Of a DNA stretch of 15,526 nucleotides, positions 13,616-15,526 are shown in pieces. The DNA comes from UBA668 sp043721915 (GTDB taxonomy: Bacteria > Actinomycetota > Acidimicrobiia > Acidimicrobiales > Ilumatobacteraceae). Under the pieces are notes generated by a model. The model ran no database searches, was not told the DNA's origin, and saw only the letters and a list, made by a program, of their open reading frames with translations. Where the stretch lies: assembly GCA_043721915.1 (NCBI GenBank), contig JAYSPV010000154.1, positions 1-15,526 on the forward strand, written 5' to 3'. Both the position numbers and the translations under genes were made by a program. Positions within the stretch are counted from its first letter, which is position 1. Each line of letters starts with the position of its first letter.

Positions 13616-14108
13616 GCGGCGTGAACCGGCCGAGTTGACCCTTGAAGAATAGCAAAGGGTTCGGCTCGGACTCGGGCTCGATGTGCTCCAGTTCCAGCAC
13701 GCGGCCGAGCACGAAGTGATGATCGCCGGCCTCGATCACCCCCTCGATCGCACAGTCGATCCACGCGATCGAACTGTCGATGACGGGCGAGCCGGTGATC
13801 GCCGACGGGTGCCAGGCGACTCCCTCGAACGGCTCGGTGATGCTGCTCTTCGCGAACCGCCAGCACAGATCGGCCTGGTGCGCGCCCAACACGTTGACGC
13901 AGAACGAGCCGCTCTCACGGATGGCGGCCCAGCGGTCGCTCTCGACCATCGGCAGGAAACCGACCAGCGGCGGATCGAGCGAGACGGAGGTGAACGACCC
14001 GATCGTGAACCCAACCGGTGTGCCTTCGGCGGATGTGGCGGTGACGACGGTGACGCCGGTGGGGAAGTGACCGAGCACCTGCCGAAACTTCATGGGGTCG
14101 AGCGACAT
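13608..14108 (-). CDS. Flavin reductase-like FMN-binding protein
   Basis: The 166-residue protein fits the flavin reductase (HpaC/DIM6-type split-barrel) family. It has MKFRQVLGHFPTGVTVVTA at the start, then VGFTIGSFTSVSLDPPLVGF, which contributes to FMN binding, and SGSFCVNVLGAHQADLCWRFA. The segment PSAITGSPVIDSSIAWIDC and the closing GDHHFVLGRVLELE are also typical. Such proteins reduce free FMN or FAD with NAD(P)H and often feed a monooxygenase, but no partner is nearby. I chose ATG 14108; the ATG at 14093 (MKF) is possible. A -10-like TACAGT 7 bases upstream and the lack of a Shine-Dalgarno site suggest a leaderless message. It diverges from the 5-formyl-THF cyclo-ligase gene across 54 bases. 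Confidence 0.88.
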   Translation of the reverse strand: MSLDPMKFRQVLGHFPTGVTVVTATSAEGTPVGFTIGSFTSVSLDPPLVGFLPMVESDRWAAIRESGSFCVNVLGAHQADLCWRFAKSSITEPFEGVAWHPSAITGSPVIDSSIAWIDCAIEGVIEAGDHHFVLGRVLELEHIEPESEPNPLLFFKGQLGRFTPHG

Positions 14109-14115
14109 GCAACCG

Positions 14116-14121
14116 ACTGTA
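14116..14121 (-). promoter_or_regulatory. Candidate -10 box (TACAGT) of a leaderless flavin reductase transcript
   Basis: On the minus strand TACAGT is followed by exactly 7 bases and the ATG at 14108. The arrangement is the same as at gatC, ilvD and the MFS gene. Confidence 0.42.
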
Positions 14122-14162
14122 GATGGTCGCGGGCGTGGCGCCACATGTGCGATCATCGCCAT

Positions 14163-14705
14163 GTGGACGTTCCGCGGCACGCCGAACCGCACGATAAGGC
14201 CGCGTTGCGGCGACGGATGCGGATGGTGCGCGAGATGGTCGACGATCGGCTCGTGCGCAGCGTGCAGCTGTGGGCGGCCGTGGCGGCGATGCCGGAGTAC
14301 CAGGGCGCCTCCGCGGTGATGGCGTTCCACGGGTTCGGCAGCGAGCCGGACACCGACCCGCTGTTCGCCCGGCTAGCAGCCGAGGGTAAGCGTCTGCTCT
14401 TGCCGCGCGTGGAGGACGGCCAGATCGCGGTCGTCGACGGGAGCGGCCCGATGACCGTGAGCCGTCTCGGTGTCGGCGAGCCGGAGGGGCCGGCGTTGCC
14501 GTTCGAGCTGGTGGAGTTCGTGATCGTGCCCGGTCTCGCCTTCACGACGGATGGGCGCCGCCTCGGCTACGGGGGTGGCTTCTACGACCGGTTCCTGCCG
14601 CAGCTGCAAGTGCCCAACGTCGGCGTTTGCTTCGCGGAACAGTTGGTCGACGACTTGCCGTTCGGACCGTTCGACATCCGCGTGCAACGCGTCGTCAGCG
14701 CCTGA
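14163..14705 (+). CDS. 5-formyltetrahydrofolate cyclo-ligase
   Basis: This enzyme (methenyltetrahydrofolate synthetase) uses ATP to turn 5-formyl-tetrahydrofolate into 5,10-methenyl-tetrahydrofolate and so returns stored folate to one-carbon metabolism. The 180-residue protein has the N-terminal basic helix DKAALRRRMR, the AFHGFGSEPDTDPLF substrate region and EFVIVPGLAFTTDGRRLG. It also has the family signature GYGGGFYDRFL, where the glycine-rich loop binds ATP. Length is normal. The start is uncertain: GTG 14163 gives a short lead before the conserved DKAAL, while ATG 14145 would add six residues (186 aa); neither has a ribosome binding site. A GATCAT at 14151-14156 might be a weak -10 box for a leaderless message from 14163. 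It converges on the inositol-3-phosphate synthase gene with 34 bases between stops. Confidence 0.92.
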   Translation: MDVPRHAEPHDKAALRRRMRMVREMVDDRLVRSVQLWAAVAAMPEYQGASAVMAFHGFGSEPDTDPLFARLAAEGKRLLLPRVEDGQIAVVDGSGPMTVSRLGVGEPEGPALPFELVEFVIVPGLAFTTDGRRLGYGGGFYDRFLPQLQVPNVGVCFAEQLVDDLPFGPFDIRVQRVVSA

Positions 14706-14739
14706 CGGCCGACACGCTGCACGCGAAGCGTCGAATCGA

Positions 14740-15526
14740 TCAGACCTCGTCGTAGTACTCGCGGCCCAGGTGGGTGATCTGGTCTTCGTCCATCATCCAG
14801 CGCAGGGTGTTCTCCAGCTTGCTCTGCTGCACGAACAGGTCGTGCTCGGCGTGCAGGCCCGGGGCCACCATCGGCGCCTTGTAGTAGAAGCTCAGCCACT
14901 CCTGGATGCCGTACAGGCCGGCGCGATGGGCGAGGTCGCTGAACAGGATCAGGTCGAGCGCGAGCGGCGCGGCCAGGATGCTGTCGCGGCAGAGGAAGTC
15001 GATCTTCAGCTGCATCGGGTAGCCGAGCCAACCGAACAGGTCGATGTTGTCCCAGCCTTCCTTGTTGTCGCCGCGCGGTGGGTAGTAGTTGATGCGCACC
15101 TTGTGTAGACGTTGCCGTACAGCTCGGGGAAGGTCACAGGGTCGAGGATGTGCTCGAGCACGCCGAGCTTGCTTTCTTCCTTGGTCTTGAAGTTGTCCGG
15201 ATCGTCCAGCACTTCGCCGTCACGGTTGCCCAGGATGTTGGTGCTGTACCAGCCCGACAGACCCAGCATGCGCGAACGCAGCATCGGGCCGATGACGGTC
15301 TTGATCAGCGTCTGGCCGGTCTTGAAGTCCTTGCCGCTGATCGGCACCTTGCGCTCGGTGGCCAGATCGCGCAGCACCGGAATATCGACGGTGAGGTTCG
15401 GTGCACCGTTGGCAAACGGCACACCCTCCAGAATTGCGGCGTACGCGTAGAGCATCGACGGGGCGACTGTCGGGTCGTTGGCATCGATGGCTGCCTCGAA
15501 TGCCTCGATCGACTGGTGGGCCGGGC
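14740..15526 (-). pseudogene. ino1: Inositol-3-phosphate synthase, 3' part, with a one-base frameshift (5' end outside window)
   Basis: The enzyme converts glucose 6-phosphate to inositol 1-phosphate with NAD, the first step toward phosphatidylinositol and mycothiol in actinobacteria. The frame from the window edge reads AHQSIEAFEAAIDAND, then VPISGKDFKTGQTLIKT, which holds a conserved active-site lysine region. It continues with GWYSTNILGNRDGEVLDDP and TFPELYGNVYT. At that point the frame shifts. The rest continues in another frame as VRINYYPPRGDNKEGWDN, then LKIDFLCRDSILAAPLALDL, and ends at TGA 14740. Restoring one base between 15102 and 15103 (ACACAAGG to ACACCAAGG) yields YTKVRINYYPP, as the family has. 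The loss is one C from a CC pair. The sequences on both sides are undecayed, so a read or assembly error is at least as likely as real loss. It belongs to the longer bacterial form rather than the short mycobacterial one. Confidence 0.85.

Noticed and set aside
11838..13652. A 604-residue plus-strand open frame opposite the SQR-like and DUF3054 genes
   Set aside because: Rich in Val/Leu/Asp/His repeats typical of antisense frames; the minus strand has well-supported genes with ribosome binding sites and motifs.
14714..14731. Hairpin ACGCT/AGCGT between the convergent stops at 14705 and 14740
   Set aside because: Only a 5-base stem with no T-run; too weak to call a terminator.

Overview
The window is high-GC DNA from an actinobacterium. 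Acidimicrobiia (an Ilumatobacter-like lineage) is my best guess, based on protein style, GatCAB, DUF222/HNH genes, DUF3054 and many starts that look leaderless; I could not run a database search. There is no RNA gene, CRISPR array or insertion sequence that I can see. Genes are densely packed and no gene-free stretch exceeds 300 bases. Most large ORFs opposite the real genes are high-GC shadows.

Left part (1-3458, plus strand): the last 50 codons of a DUF222/HNH endonuclease-type gene, then a tightly overlapping gatC-gatA-gatB operon for the tRNA-dependent amidotransferase, closed by a GC-rich hairpin. Middle (3535-9267): a minus-strand membrane-bound GGDEF-EAL cyclic-di-GMP enzyme diverges from a plus-strand MFS exporter, followed 9 bases later by ilvD (dihydroxy-acid dehydratase). 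Next (9387-10937): an unrecognised 168-residue protein and a second DUF222/HNH gene, which is broken by an internal deletion and a one-base insertion.

Right part (11021-14108, minus strand): the most interesting block. Read in transcription order it holds a flavin reductase and a DUF3054 membrane protein with overlapping ends, then a promoter carrying a perfect 14-base palindrome (TACCCCTAGGGGTA) resembling CsoR/CstR-family operators. Behind it lie a sulfide:quinone-oxidoreductase-like flavoprotein, a DsrC/TusE-type sulfur carrier and a DsrE-type protein. The last three form a compact unit (4-base overlap, 2-base gap). A coherent reading is sulfide or persulfide detoxification: the flavoprotein oxidises sulfide, the two small proteins pass on the sulfane sulfur, and a persulfide-sensing repressor controls the unit. 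The DsrE gene has an in-frame amber codon at codon 22, inside its first conserved strand-loop.

Right edge (14163-15526): a 5-formyltetrahydrofolate cyclo-ligase on the plus strand and, converging on it, the 3' part of an inositol-3-phosphate synthase gene that carries a one-base frameshift. Three genes in 15 kb therefore have lesions. Two of the lesions are one-base length changes in short homopolymers, so sequencing or assembly error must be excluded before any is read as biology.
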